Virus record (IMG/VR): IMGVR_UViG_3300020119_000126
Span: 26,157-90,156 of that record
Reading direction: 5' to 3' (one strand)
Source of the DNA: a virus
Length of the DNA stretch: 64,000 bases
A program made the position numbers and the translations under genes. Positions within the stretch are counted from its first letter, which is position 1; every line of letters begins with the position of its first letter. The notes beneath the pieces were generated by a model. That model was not told the DNA's origin, made no database searches, and saw only the letters and a list, made by a program, of their open reading frames with translations. Of this stretch, positions 18,201-25,409 are shown piece after piece.

Positions 18201-21200
18201 CGCTGAGGAAGCTCCGGTGCCCGCCATATATGCATTCAACTGCCGGGTGTGCCTGACCTGGTCTTCAGGGTCAGACATATCACTGAAGGTCAGGTTCCAA
18301 ACCGAGTTATTCTCCTGGTCATACCAGGCTGCCTGACCATTGACCCACACCCCGCCAATATTCAAGCCACCAGTGAACTTCTCACCAGAAGGATCAAAGT
18401 AAAGGGACTGTTTCTTGGAGCGGGCAATGCCATTCATCGTGCCAGGCTTCAAGCCAAGCACCTGCGCGGCAATCTCATGACCAAAGCCTGATGGGTCAGA
18501 CTGCCAGATAGGTGCGCCTGACTTAGATTTGCCCATCTTCTCTGACTGGAAGGGCACACGCAGTACGGTACGACCTACGGCACGAGCCAGTGAGACACCG
18601 CCCATTTCACCAGCACCAAGTAGAGTCTCCATGGCTGCTTCCGCAGTCAGGGCATAAGCTGGCACATGGAAGCGGGCATAAGACTCCTCAGAGTAAGGAG
18701 CGCGAGGCATCATCTGACCCCGGTCTACATTCATTCGTCCCGGTTGAGTAGGTGGAGCACCCATCCCAGCATTGAAACTAGCTGAGAATTCAGCCCAGTC
18801 ACCCGGATCAGGTGGCAGGTCAGCCGCCATAACCATAGGTTCCACAGGAGCCTTAGTCTGCATTCCTGTTAATGCCGTGGCAAAGGCGGTTGGAAATGCC
18901 TGACCTTTTGACCATGGCTGCTCAAAGAAAGTTGTGGCTGCGGTCTTGATTTGATCTATTTGCCGAGCAAAGACTGCTGAAAGTTCTTGAGCACTCTCAT
19001 AAAATAAATCGACATGTTCTTGAGACAGTTGGATAGGGTCAGTAATTAGCTGAGTCGTCAAAGCCCAGGTCATGATGTCACTACGATGAGACAAGGCTCG
19101 CGACTCAATGCCCGACACAGCCATTTCAGCCGCAACACCAGCTAGAAGCCGCTTGGCCTGAGCCTTGCGGTCACTGGTCACGGTAACAATAGCCGCACCT
19201 TTACGACTTAGCTCAGCATCACGCTCAGAACCAATGCTAATGCCCTCTAGACTGCCTGGGGTCAGGAATTCGGCTACTAGAGCATGACCTATCTCATGAA
19301 CGCCTGTGCTTAGTGCGCCAAGGATTGGATGCTCTGGACGAACTGGAAGCAATTCATGAAGCTTGTCTCGGAAGTCGAGATTTTTATATGATTCTTCGAT
19401 TTGCTCCCGATAGCGCTGGCGAGTGGCATCACTCAAGCGGTTGGGGTTAAGCGCCGCCGCTCTAATATTAGAGAAGTCAATTACATCTACTGGCGCAGTC
19501 GGTTCGGCAACATTCGGCATGCCGAAATCTTGCGGAGCCTTGCCAAAGTCCCAGGCTACACCCTTTGAGGTTGGTTTGCCTACCTTATTACGTAGGTCAA
19601 CTGCCCGCTGAGCATATTTTGCCAATGGATCATCAAAGGTTGACCCCTTGAGATGGACCAGTTGGGCAGCCCGCTGAATGGCTTCATTGCCTGCTTCACC
19701 AGTCGGGAAGAACTCCTTATTGTGGTAAAGTGCGTCCATCAGGTCAGTGGCAGACATCTCACCTGACCCATAGAGTCCACCAGTGCCAACGGCCAGTTCT
19801 AGCCGAGCCGCTTGAGCAGCAATCTCCCGGTAGCGGTCAGCCCGTTGTTGAGAACCAAAGCGCTCCTTGGTGAAGAAGGTCGCCACATCATAGGGTAGAT
19901 ACTCGCGTTGTTTCTCCTTGGTAGTGAAGTTCTGGCCGACTTCCTTAGTAATCTGGTTGAGGACCATCTTGCCTGTGAAGTACGAGGCAAAGGAATTACC
20001 CAGGGCAACCCCTGACCCTAGTAACTGGCTGATCTTGCCAGAGGCTGAGCTATCACCATTACGGAAATCTTCCACATGGCGAGTAACTTCAATTAAGGTC
20101 TTCTCATAACTATTTTGGTCAACCGGAACCATGAGCCGCGCAATGTCCTGCGCTGTCATGTTCTCCTTTTTATTGACCAGGAAAGCTTGAATAAGTTTAT
20201 TGGAGACACTACGGTCACTACTCAGGTTGGTATAGTCAACCTTACCCTTCAGATCAGGAAAGAAAGTGCCAAGACTCTCATTAGACAGCTTGAGTAGTTC
20301 CGCACCAGCCGGGTCAAGTGGTTTGGTGTCGAGCACCGTCTGATACTGGTAGGCACGAAAGTTCTCAGAGGCAGTTAGCGCCGCTTCATTATTGCCAAGG
20401 GTCTTATACCAGGCCCTCATGCCAAAGGTCATATTGAATATCTGACCCATCGCAGCTTTGGCTGTGGCAGTATCCTGCGTACCCTGACCAAGCACATTGA
20501 TTGCGGCTGTGGCTGAGTTCTGCTTATTGGCAATGGTATTGGCGATACCAGAGATGGTCAGGCCGCCATAGTCCGTGTTCTGAATTTCAAGCCAGGTTCC
20601 GGCCTGACCCGCTGGATGATTAGGATCAAGAGAGGCAGCCAAAATTTCGGCATGAGGCGTAGGCCGCTGGATACTGACCAGCTTGCCATCACGCAGCGTA
20701 ACCATAGCTGGACCAATGGTTGTGGTATCTTTGTCGAAGTCACCGCCCTGCTTGAACTGGTCAAGAGGTGAAATCATCAACTGGTCTTCGTTGAATTCCA
20801 TGTCGCTCAGACCAAGCCGACGACTTAAGCCCTCACTCATAATTGAGGTATAGCTGGCCTGCTTCAAGGTCATATGAGGTGACCTGAAGATAGGCGCAAC
20901 GGGCAGAATGCCTGCATCCAAAGCACCGACCAGACCTACCTGATGCACTGCCCCCAGGAACTCATGTTCCTTGGCTTTGATAAGGTTAGTAAGGTCTTGC
21001 TCAGACAGGTCATGACCAAGTTCTTTCAGGTTGGCCTTGATGTACTCCCGGTAGCGATGACTGCTCATTCCAGCCAGGCCAGCCGTCATCATCGGGTCAC
21101 CACCCACTGGCAAATGGGCTGCCGCATCACCACGACGACCAATGACTGAGTCGCGAGTTGCCTCTCGACTAGCCAGCTTGGAGACTGCCTCAACTGCACC

Positions 21201-24200
21201 ACGAGCTATCTTGTTATAGTCAAGACCACCACTCAAGCCGCGCTTGCGAGAGCGCAAGGCCATGAGTACACTTTCGTTCAGTGCCCCAATAATTGAGGTC
21301 GCTTCACCGCTGGCCCGGTCATCATCCGTATCCCTGACCATGCCCATAATGGACTCAGGGGTAGGCATGAAGAAACCACGTCGCTGGCCTTCCAGAGTAG
21401 TTGAGATAACTGAGAACTTGTTCGAGCCACCAAGAATGTGTTCCTGGTAAGCCTGAAGCTGAAGCTCAAGCTTATTGGTCGCACCAGAAGCCTTGATTTC
21501 CTCAAAGCGATTGCCAAAAGCTTCCAGTGAGGAATAAGGCGCATTACCAGGTACGACATACTGGTCAGCACCCATACCTTCCACGCCAGCGCCTTCATTG
21601 ATAGCTGCTGCATAGAGCACATCAGCCTTGCGCTGAGCACCAGCCGCACCAAAGCGACTCAAGCGGTCATGCACCGCAGGGTTATCTGCCACAGAACGGG
21701 TCAGAGCCAATAAGTCCTGAGTGTTAACCGTACCACCCTGACCTGCAATCTTGGCTTCAGGCCGAGTCAGCAAAGGTAGCCGAGTTACGGCTTGCCGAAT
21801 TGTTATCTGTGCCTGGTTGTTCTGACCATACTCGACGTTCTGCACCAACCCTGATGGCAACAATGAGCCAAAGTAATTCTGCTGCATGGCCTGATGCTGC
21901 TTATTCAGCATCTCACCTGGCGCAAAGAGCGGTAGCATGTCCTGGCTGACCGTGCGAGTGTGAAGTTCTACACGAGTACGATTGGCAATAAGGTCTTCGA
22001 AAGCCCCACGGAAGACTTCACGGTTTCTGCCAGACCACTGGACTGACCCTTCGTAATCCTGCATGAGACTGCGGTCCCAGGCAGGACGGGACAGCATTTG
22101 ACTGACCTCAGCATTGCTTAATTGCTCATTGCCACGCAGATACTTCTCGCGTATGCCCTTGTCAAACTGAGCATACATCAGGGTCATGTATTCTTCAGGC
22201 CGCGAGGTCGCTAGAGCATTAAGCGCACTAAAGGCAAAAGCTTGCGGGTCATTGATCTTGTTATAGACCAGGTCAGCGTTATATTGCTCTCGTGCTGAGC
22301 GATTCCAGGTGGCAAACGCCTTGGTGCCAGACATGTCCGTGTCGAAAGGCGCACCACGCTCGACATACCCTACCTGGCTATTGAGAGTGTCAATGCGATT
22401 GATATAAGCTTCGTCAAAGCCTCGACCAAGGGTAATCTCCTTGGGTGTACCCGGATTGAGTGTGGTGTCACGACCTGTGCGCAGCCAGTTGCCAGCCATC
22501 TTATTAAGCTGGTCAAGGGTTTCGCCCTCAATCCCCGCATAGAGGTCCAGACTGGCTCGACGTTGCACACCAAGGCGAGGGTCAACGACCACACCACCAT
22601 CGGTGTCCAGAGAGCCATAATGGATAACAGCCGCATCCATCAAGTAACCTGTCAGACCCTGGTTACCATAAGATGTGGTAATGCGTGTACTGCTAGTGAG
22701 CGGCAGTTCCTGACCCGTCTGGCGGTCATAGAACTCAGCCATGGGACGACCACCAAGCTGCTGTGACTTGAGACCCTTGGCCGGATCAGACTTCTTGGTC
22801 AGGTCAGACTTGATACCCTTGATGTCATACATGGTCATGGGCTGACCAAACTCATTCAGTTCAATGGTGCCACCAGGAGCATCGAAGACTGACTTGATGG
22901 TCTGCATGTCGGAATTGCGGGTATAGCCAATGTTCCCGGCAATAGTCCGAGGTGAGGCTACGGCTGAATAGCGTTCATTGGTGTCAGGATTGCGGGCATA
23001 GAGCCACTTGCGGGCATAGTCTGGTACCTGATAACGCGGGTCTTCCTTGATCTGCTTCCGCACTTCATTGAGGTCAAGATAATTAGGCACACCCCCTGCC
23101 CCAAAGTTCACATCATGGGCAATGCGAGTATCGACGACATATTTATTCTGTGTCGAAGCAGCAGCCGGAGGCAGGTACTCCTCAAAGTTAATGCGCGAGA
23201 CCACATCATCAGAACTTCTCGACCTGTGAGAAGCATAGGTCATACGCTGCTTCAGGTCATTGATAGGTTTCTTGGTGAAGGTATCGCGACCCTGCTCATC
23301 AACCTCAATCTGTGCCACATGGCCCGGCAAGCCACCACCCAACAGGATATTCTGCACTGAAGCCCGCTGGTAAGCCATGTTACCTGCTAGAGCGCCTTTG
23401 ACCTCACGGAAAGAATTCGGGTCAGTGATATTGCCGCCTGCGTCCATCTCAGCCGTAGAGTAGCCAACCACCTGATTGCCACGAGCATCCAGAGTCATAA
23501 CAGGCAGCATGGCATAGCCATTGGCATACAACTGCCGCCGCTCTTGCACCTGACCCTGGTCATCCATGTACTCACCAGTCTTGAGTACTGCCACATTCTG
23601 TGTCCAGCGCTGGTTGCCCTGAGCATCGAAGTAACTTACCGCCACATGAGGCTGATTGCCTACGAAGGTAATGGCATCATCAATCTTGACCTGACCGACT
23701 CCTGGCCGTTTATTCAGGTTATTGATTAATGGTTCTAGCACTTCAGTGCGGGTTTTCTTCAGACGGTCAATCTGTTCCTGCTGCCAGCCGACAGTGCGGC
23801 GGGCATTCTCTAGACTATAGGGGCCATTGGCGTGCAGGTAAGACAATTGACTACGTAGGGATACGTAGGCAGCCTGGCGTTCTGCTTCGGGCAGAGTGTC
23901 ATTGTGCATTCGACTGAGGACAGGATTGACGACATCAGGGTGAAGATAGCCAGCTTGAATACCCTTCTTGACGGCAAGGGCAGTTTGGCTGGCTAGTTTA
24001 CTGCGGATATGAGAACGGACACCGGGTTCAGGAATGATCGAAGGATCACGTTTGATGTGCTCAAACGCTTCTTGTCCATACTGGTTAATAATACCAGAAT
24101 GCGCGAGTTGCCTAGCTTGTTCGCCACTGACCCCGATACCCTCAAGTTCATTGACGAGGCGGTCAGCATAGCGGTCATGCAGTTCCGGGGTTAGGTCCAT
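12207..24200 (-). CDS. Giant tape measure fusion protein (3997 aa)
   Basis: The C-terminal part is a tape measure protein: a hydrophobic Gly/Ala segment near residues 2888-2938, a very Gln-rich charged coiled-coil stretch (about 3575-3800) and the common terminal motif AGTVHKGEYVIP. The N-terminal 2200 residues are unusual. Around 1106-1158, an RSP triplet is followed by ISPLDQFKQGGDFDKD, which aligns with the RNA polymerase beta-prime catalytic loop. An FtsH/M41-like zinc protease motif follows: HEIGH at 1635-1639, LLAGVAAEM, and a possible third ligand Asp1708. Residues about 1900-2010 (QLNAYMAGTG) look like a decayed PD-(D/E)XK fold. A Pro-rich linker (about 2180-2215) separates this half from the tape measure half. 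It may be cleaved or injected with the DNA. Confidence 0.85.
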   Translation of the reverse strand: MDLTPELHDRYADRLVNELEGIGVSGEQARQLAHSGIINQYGQEAFEHIKRDPSIIPEPGVRSHIRSKLASQTALAVKKGIQAGYLHPDVVNPVLSRMHNDTLPEAERQAAYVSLRSQLSYLHANGPYSLENARRTVGWQQEQIDRLKKTRTEVLEPLINNLNKRPGVGQVKIDDAITFVGNQPHVAVSYFDAQGNQRWTQNVAVLKTGEYMDDQGQVQERRQLYANGYAMLPVMTLDARGNQVVGYSTAEMDAGGNITDPNSFREVKGALAGNMAYQRASVQNILLGGGLPGHVAQIEVDEQGRDTFTKKPINDLKQRMTYASHRSRSSDDVVSRINFEEYLPPAAASTQNKYVVDTRIAHDVNFGAGGVPNYLDLNEVRKQIKEDPRYQVPDYARKWLYARNPDTNERYSAVASPRTIAGNIGYTRNSDMQTIKSVFDAPGGTIELNEFGQPMTMYDIKGIKSDLTKKSDPAKGLKSQQLGGRPMAEFYDRQTGQELPLTSSTRITTSYGNQGLTGYLMDAAVIHYGSLDTDGGVVVDPRLGVQRRASLDLYAGIEGETLDQLNKMAGNWLRTGRDTTLNPGTPKEITLGRGFDEAYINRIDTLNSQVGYVERGAPFDTDMSGTKAFATWNRSAREQYNADLVYNKINDPQAFAFSALNALATSRPEEYMTLMYAQFDKGIREKYLRGNEQLSNAEVSQMLSRPAWDRSLMQDYEGSVQWSGRNREVFRGAFEDLIANRTRVELHTRTVSQDMLPLFAPGEMLNKQHQAMQQNYFGSLLPSGLVQNVEYGQNNQAQITIRQAVTRLPLLTRPEAKIAGQGGTVNTQDLLALTRSVADNPAVHDRLSRFGAAGAQRKADVLYAAAINEGAGVEGMGADQYVVPGNAPYSSLEAFGNRFEEIKASGATNKLELQLQAYQEHILGGSNKFSVISTTLEGQRRGFFMPTPESIMGMVRDTDDDRASGEATSIIGALNESVLMALRSRKRGLSGGLDYNKIARGAVEAVSKLASREATRDSVIGRRGDAAAHLPVGGDPMMTAGLAGMSSHRYREYIKANLKELGHDLSEQDLTNLIKAKEHEFLGAVHQVGLVGALDAGILPVAPIFRSPHMTLKQASYTSIMSEGLSRRLGLSDMEFNEDQLMISPLDQFKQGGDFDKDTTTIGPAMVTLRDGKLVSIQRPTPHAEILAASLDPNHPAGQAGTWLEIQNTDYGGLTISGIANTIANKQNSATAAINVLGQGTQDTATAKAAMGQIFNMTFGMRAWYKTLGNNEAALTASENFRAYQYQTVLDTKPLDPAGAELLKLSNESLGTFFPDLKGKVDYTNLSSDRSVSNKLIQAFLVNKKENMTAQDIARLMVPVDQNSYEKTLIEVTRHVEDFRNGDSSASGKISQLLGSGVALGNSFASYFTGKMVLNQITKEVGQNFTTKEKQREYLPYDVATFFTKERFGSQQRADRYREIAAQAARLELAVGTGGLYGSGEMSATDLMDALYHNKEFFPTGEAGNEAIQRAAQLVHLKGSTFDDPLAKYAQRAVDLRNKVGKPTSKGVAWDFGKAPQDFGMPNVAEPTAPVDVIDFSNIRAAALNPNRLSDATRQRYREQIEESYKNLDFRDKLHELLPVRPEHPILGALSTGVHEIGHALVAEFLTPGSLEGISIGSERDAELSRKGAAIVTVTSDRKAQAKRLLAGVAAEMAVSGIESRALSHRSDIMTWALTTQLITDPIQLSQEHVDLFYESAQELSAVFARQIDQIKTAATTFFEQPWSKGQAFPTAFATALTGMQTKAPVEPMVMAADLPPDPGDWAEFSASFNAGMGAPPTQPGRMNVDRGQMMPRAPYSEESYARFHVPAYALTAEAAMETLLGAGEMGGVSLARAVGRTVLRVPFQSEKMGKSKSGAPIWQSDPSGFGHEIAAQVLGLKPGTMNGIARSKKQSLYFDPSGEKFTGGLNIGGVWVNGQAAWYDQENNSVWNLTFSDMSDPEDQVRHTRQLNAYMAGTGASSATTAFLDFETFANHLKGAGVSETEFAEHFTDGRKFKAWVGKNPDRRKKVISAMQAAYAATKNRKETTTAEPLVLAQAASELKPIVEQFAAAQGPASFYTTSHDGKSTVWDGSTPDHPAIPMLSNMPNNASPEAIAAMQAELGIEAGNNMDMDWAAFQQGFDTNTTTADVMANILGQQTSAAAMPPGAGNMPPVPPMPPVAGGAMAMPPSGPGFPNSKANAFWTRLAPDLPGRSMLNKTTIALGGLAMGDINTDDPNSVQGAMSSRFARAATLAGQSQLSLEEARELKRTGKYIKTVGKGLGMAGQVWRTAHRAAWGVAQEVAEQKYGYDGSTRFSQWMAETKKNDFGAYKNLYREARNLAVERGALTEQWGSADDPTGERTYGWAEKILDDYGYLKHDPSQYDINEKTGTAYDYGSGQTVPADSINTPFENLDAMFQGGSLEARAEGVITSGQKSDKPPKMVTESQRDAALKAAGILAPQGGHATLQAELATLTSAMGQGKLGTDQSKRFKAIANSLRGYFKSAGLAVASQAGGNNDPMAAAITGLNVNAGDAYGAYQQMFGSDINGQATGNPALLQQFMQNQQQAGVAKTPENDRAGMRKFGTDQSVATLQAQVGSLDGVNKNLTDIAKSFLGLSDAAGKASTSTGRLTEEQMKSVDVSAKMYASLTSTLRDAEDMVKQGGAGGAMAQAVLDRHANVWQNGEAIGGLARTEDRLFGRADATGARGGGLYNRMLAQKYEGLGDMDVEPDFREKLAPFMAGGRSGYNARKEARANGWYGQDGSLGRLAWEVGGSALSTLNSSVMGYRMFRNIAQETVGPLQQAAELYGKTDTSQIQQLQAAGMGSLYQPTSRQDARTQISNAQLAQQLSIGKMFEGTWQPLVGSLAQVGTGGFLGELASIGGPALAAGMGVGFATKSPTAGLVAGGTAAALGVAGMIHTAATDRSTRMDLLGSDAWSHPIENVGTVLAGLADPNQKQADYAAIFAAQSASRGQTGLASNWMQSSSLNAGLYTIGPDGKPKYGSEMMQRITQGYISEHGELLGQYDATAQFAGTVQAEAIFGGIPEDRLRGRGARGGAAGNDYANFGNVAQLFAAGKQYGFDAAGIMGGVAFAQGGPQASTYGSKAYQTAATAVTGLSIAQQQQLGFFSGQAQSTQQQQYAAGQQIVNPLDLLNQFTANPGSMRDILGGIQQSGAWAQYGIDYQSQFNDSTKGDLWGNILNSVRTSDPAQFQRLLGRTGMKAGMTNQLQLGRGMDTTSAGNMGASYVLNAGEMSTGNMQQGWNYLNNINAFDQTQSSGDINHIGLSYATLQMRGLDPEALAQARAQMAGKGTSDDAAMYQYRVNAINQMNGMTGTAGKNLTVATAYAGSYNAFARQTGLTSTNEQTFMGLNTEQQQGILQGAQMFGGMANAGLGFNDQSSAAFQGVRRAELSGDYALANRIGRQAQGAFNTYAGYTRYGNANPATMQAFDSFAANASGQDFAFGMAVVGGDPIANSIAADRGMVGNNRRLVQTGSRGGSLGMQAGYDERITGDIASQRAGIASSQRMVTGNSLYSGSQLSSMNQVQLTTAMNAEQYKVREYDFNLAQVDLNRQVRSTQANWGFEDRGVAQQRAQQDWGFQYQGQQMALQGQQMNYNLNYQQQSMQIQRSHQVSEQQWGLQDMAFQRNVSEVNFGFSMIDADESVRYSRGRERRVAMRHRDEAVVQHSMQMGHLDTEEERAKTRIKWGDEQYKRDEQHFQQDKQFQVQNFQLAQQNYQKQIEFAHEERQLDDEKRRFNRQITQEELTQAQQSLTFHQAEKRAIDDLAGSITAANTLYSQNAAALQYVSTTGQGAITTLGNVAAKLQQLASAPMPSGSGSYAGTGGATVVPSGGALVAGADGQWHVQSTYNSPTITQQPMGITAVSHPDGTTSYHGFAEGGYTGSGSKYQAAGTVHKGEYVIPQAGAPVVMSPEQTELLKEIRDLLKVIHSEGANAIIMVPDSKPGKAISTISNMYDKTWSQ
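13920..13933. repeat. Palindrome TTCGGC-AC-GCCGAA
   Basis: Exact copy inside the tape measure gene, read as Arg-Arg-Ala-Glu, a different codon phase from most other coding copies. Confidence 0.85.
19513..19526. repeat. Palindrome TTCGGC-AT-GCCGAA
   Basis: Exact copy inside the tape measure gene, read as Phe-Gly-Met-Pro-Asn. Confidence 0.85.
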
Positions 24201-24504
24201 TCGCCTGCTGCTTCAAGAATGCTTCAAATTTACGTTCGCCGGATAGTGCCGCCTCTAGCATGACGCACAGACAATACGGTTGGTCGTAATATCCGCCTTC
24301 AACTAAGAGGGGAAGCCCACCAGTGGGGCCAGCAAACGTTCTGAGCTTCCTGAGCATGAGATATTCTTCAGGGATGGGTAGTTCTTCCGCCAACATGAGT
24401 TGACGCCCCGCATCATCAGTTTTGGCTAAATCGACCTGAAACGAGAGGTGAGCGTAGACCTCTCGTTCAATACGATACTGCTCCTGGTCGATTAGCCCTT
24501 CCAG
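24175..24504 (-). CDS. Tail chaperone frameshift extension (GT type)
   Basis: This is the -1 frame extension of the tail chaperone gene, entered at the slippery heptamer at 24504-24510. It adds about 109 residues (starting LEGLIDQEQYRIEREVYAHL) to give a fusion of about 256 residues. The frame has an ATG at 24561, but that lies within the upstream gene and has no obvious ribosome site. Its 3' end overlaps the tape measure start by 26 bases. In lambda-like phages such an extension (gpGT) recruits tail tube subunits to the tape measure. Confidence 0.75.
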   Translation of the reverse strand: MEGLIDQEQYRIEREVYAHLSFQVDLAKTDDAGRQLMLAEELPIPEEYLMLRKLRTFAGPTGGLPLLVEGGYYDQPYCLCVMLEAALSGERKFEAFLKQQANGPNPGTA

Positions 24505-24944
24505 TTTGGGTTCCACTGAGGATTCACCTGTAGAACCGCATCGTGGATAGCTTCTGCCCATTCTTCGGGCAATAAGCCCCAGGCATCATTGAATTCTGCC
24601 TCAGACATGGATAAAACCATCTTGCCACCATCTTTGCGATAGCGGAATAGACTGTGGGTTGCCGCACCATCAGAGTCAGGGGGAGCCTGAATATTTGAGC
24701 CAGCCAGGGTCAGGTAGACCTCAAGGCGCTTTTGCTCCTCAATGCTCCAACGTTGCTTGACCTCAACTTCCTGAGTGCCAGAACGGAAAATACGACTGGC
24801 ATCAGCCGTTAGTTCTGCCCGACGCTCGACCTCGCGCTGAGTAGCCTGACGGACTTCAACATAAGTATCCTGATCCGGGTCAGACTCAGTATCAAGGGTG
24901 AGGAAGATTTTCTTCTGGATGGGCAGCTTTAAAACAGCAGGCAT
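24492..24944 (-). CDS. Tail assembly chaperone (G type)
   Basis: A 150-residue protein encoded just upstream of the tape measure gene, the conserved position of tail assembly chaperones. It starts MPAVLKLPIQKKIFLTLDTE and ends with QWNPNWKG. A perfect C_CCA_AAC slippery heptamer lies three codons before the stop, and the -1 frame stays open for 109 more codons. The AGGAG ribosome site lies in a strong RNA hairpin (24952-24981), which may limit translation. Confidence 0.8.
   Translation of the reverse strand: MPAVLKLPIQKKIFLTLDTESDPDQDTYVEVRQATQREVERRAELTADASRIFRSGTQEVEVKQRWSIEEQKRLEVYLTLAGSNIQAPPDSDGAATHSLFRYRKDGGKMVLSMSEAEFNDAWGLLPEEWAEAIHDAVLQVNPQWNPNWKG
24504..24510 (-). promoter_or_regulatory. 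-1 ribosomal frameshift site CCCAAAC
   Basis: On the minus strand the zero frame reads AAC CCA AAC TGG and the heptamer C_CCA_AAC has the canonical X_XXY_YYZ form. A -1 slip gives CCC AAA C, so both tRNAs re-pair. The zero-frame stop TAA is at 24492-24494. Confidence 0.8.
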
Positions 24945-24951
24945 AATAAAC

Positions 24952-24981
24952 TCCTACAAGGTGATGTCTCACCCTGTAGGA
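24952..24981 (-). promoter_or_regulatory. RNA hairpin over tail chaperone ribosome site
   Basis: A 13-base-pair stem with a 4-base loop. In the minus-strand transcript all positions pair, with one G-U pair. The 3' arm includes the AGGA of the AGGAG ribosome site six bases before the chaperone ATG. No U-run follows, so translational control or RNA processing fits better than termination. Confidence 0.65.
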
Positions 24982-25010
24982 TATGAAGTTTTGTCGTGAG
25001 GTTTGTGACG

Positions 25011-25406
25011 CTATTCGGTGTAGTAGCCGATAGTATAGTTGTGAGCGTTCGCGCCACTCAGGTTGAGAATGAGGGCAGTAGCAGCAGTTAACTTAGGCCG
25101 GGCATCGGGCGGATAGACCCGGTCACGACCATAACCTGCTGTCAGCAAGGTTACCTGTTCGATAATTGCGCCACTGGCTCCATCAGACAGTTTTGACAGC
25201 GTAGAAACGGCTGTCGCATTCTGAATTGAGACATAGACCAGGACAATCCTGACTCCTGAAGCCGGAGCCGCAATCAAGGAGTTATCACCACTGGAAGCAG
25301 CCTGACCAGAGACATAGGTGATAGTCTTTTGCTCTGGCGTGGTTTGAAGACTGCCATTAGCACTGGCAGTCACGAGAAGGTTCTGAAGACGGTCAGTTGT
25401 ACTCAT
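25011..25406 (-). CDS. Small beta-rich structural protein
   Basis: A 131-residue protein with beta-sandwich-like strands (GVRIVLVYVSIQNATAVSTL, then ALILNLSGANAHNYTIGYYT). It lies between the tail tube and chaperone genes, three bases after the tube gene. Similar small proteins decorate heads or tails in other phages. The function is not assigned. Confidence 0.55.
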   Translation of the reverse strand: MSTTDRLQNLLVTASANGSLQTTPEQKTITYVSGQAASSGDNSLIAAPASGVRIVLVYVSIQNATAVSTLSKLSDGASGAIIEQVTLLTAGYGRDRVYPPDARPKLTAATALILNLSGANAHNYTIGYYTE

Positions 25407-25409
25407 GGC

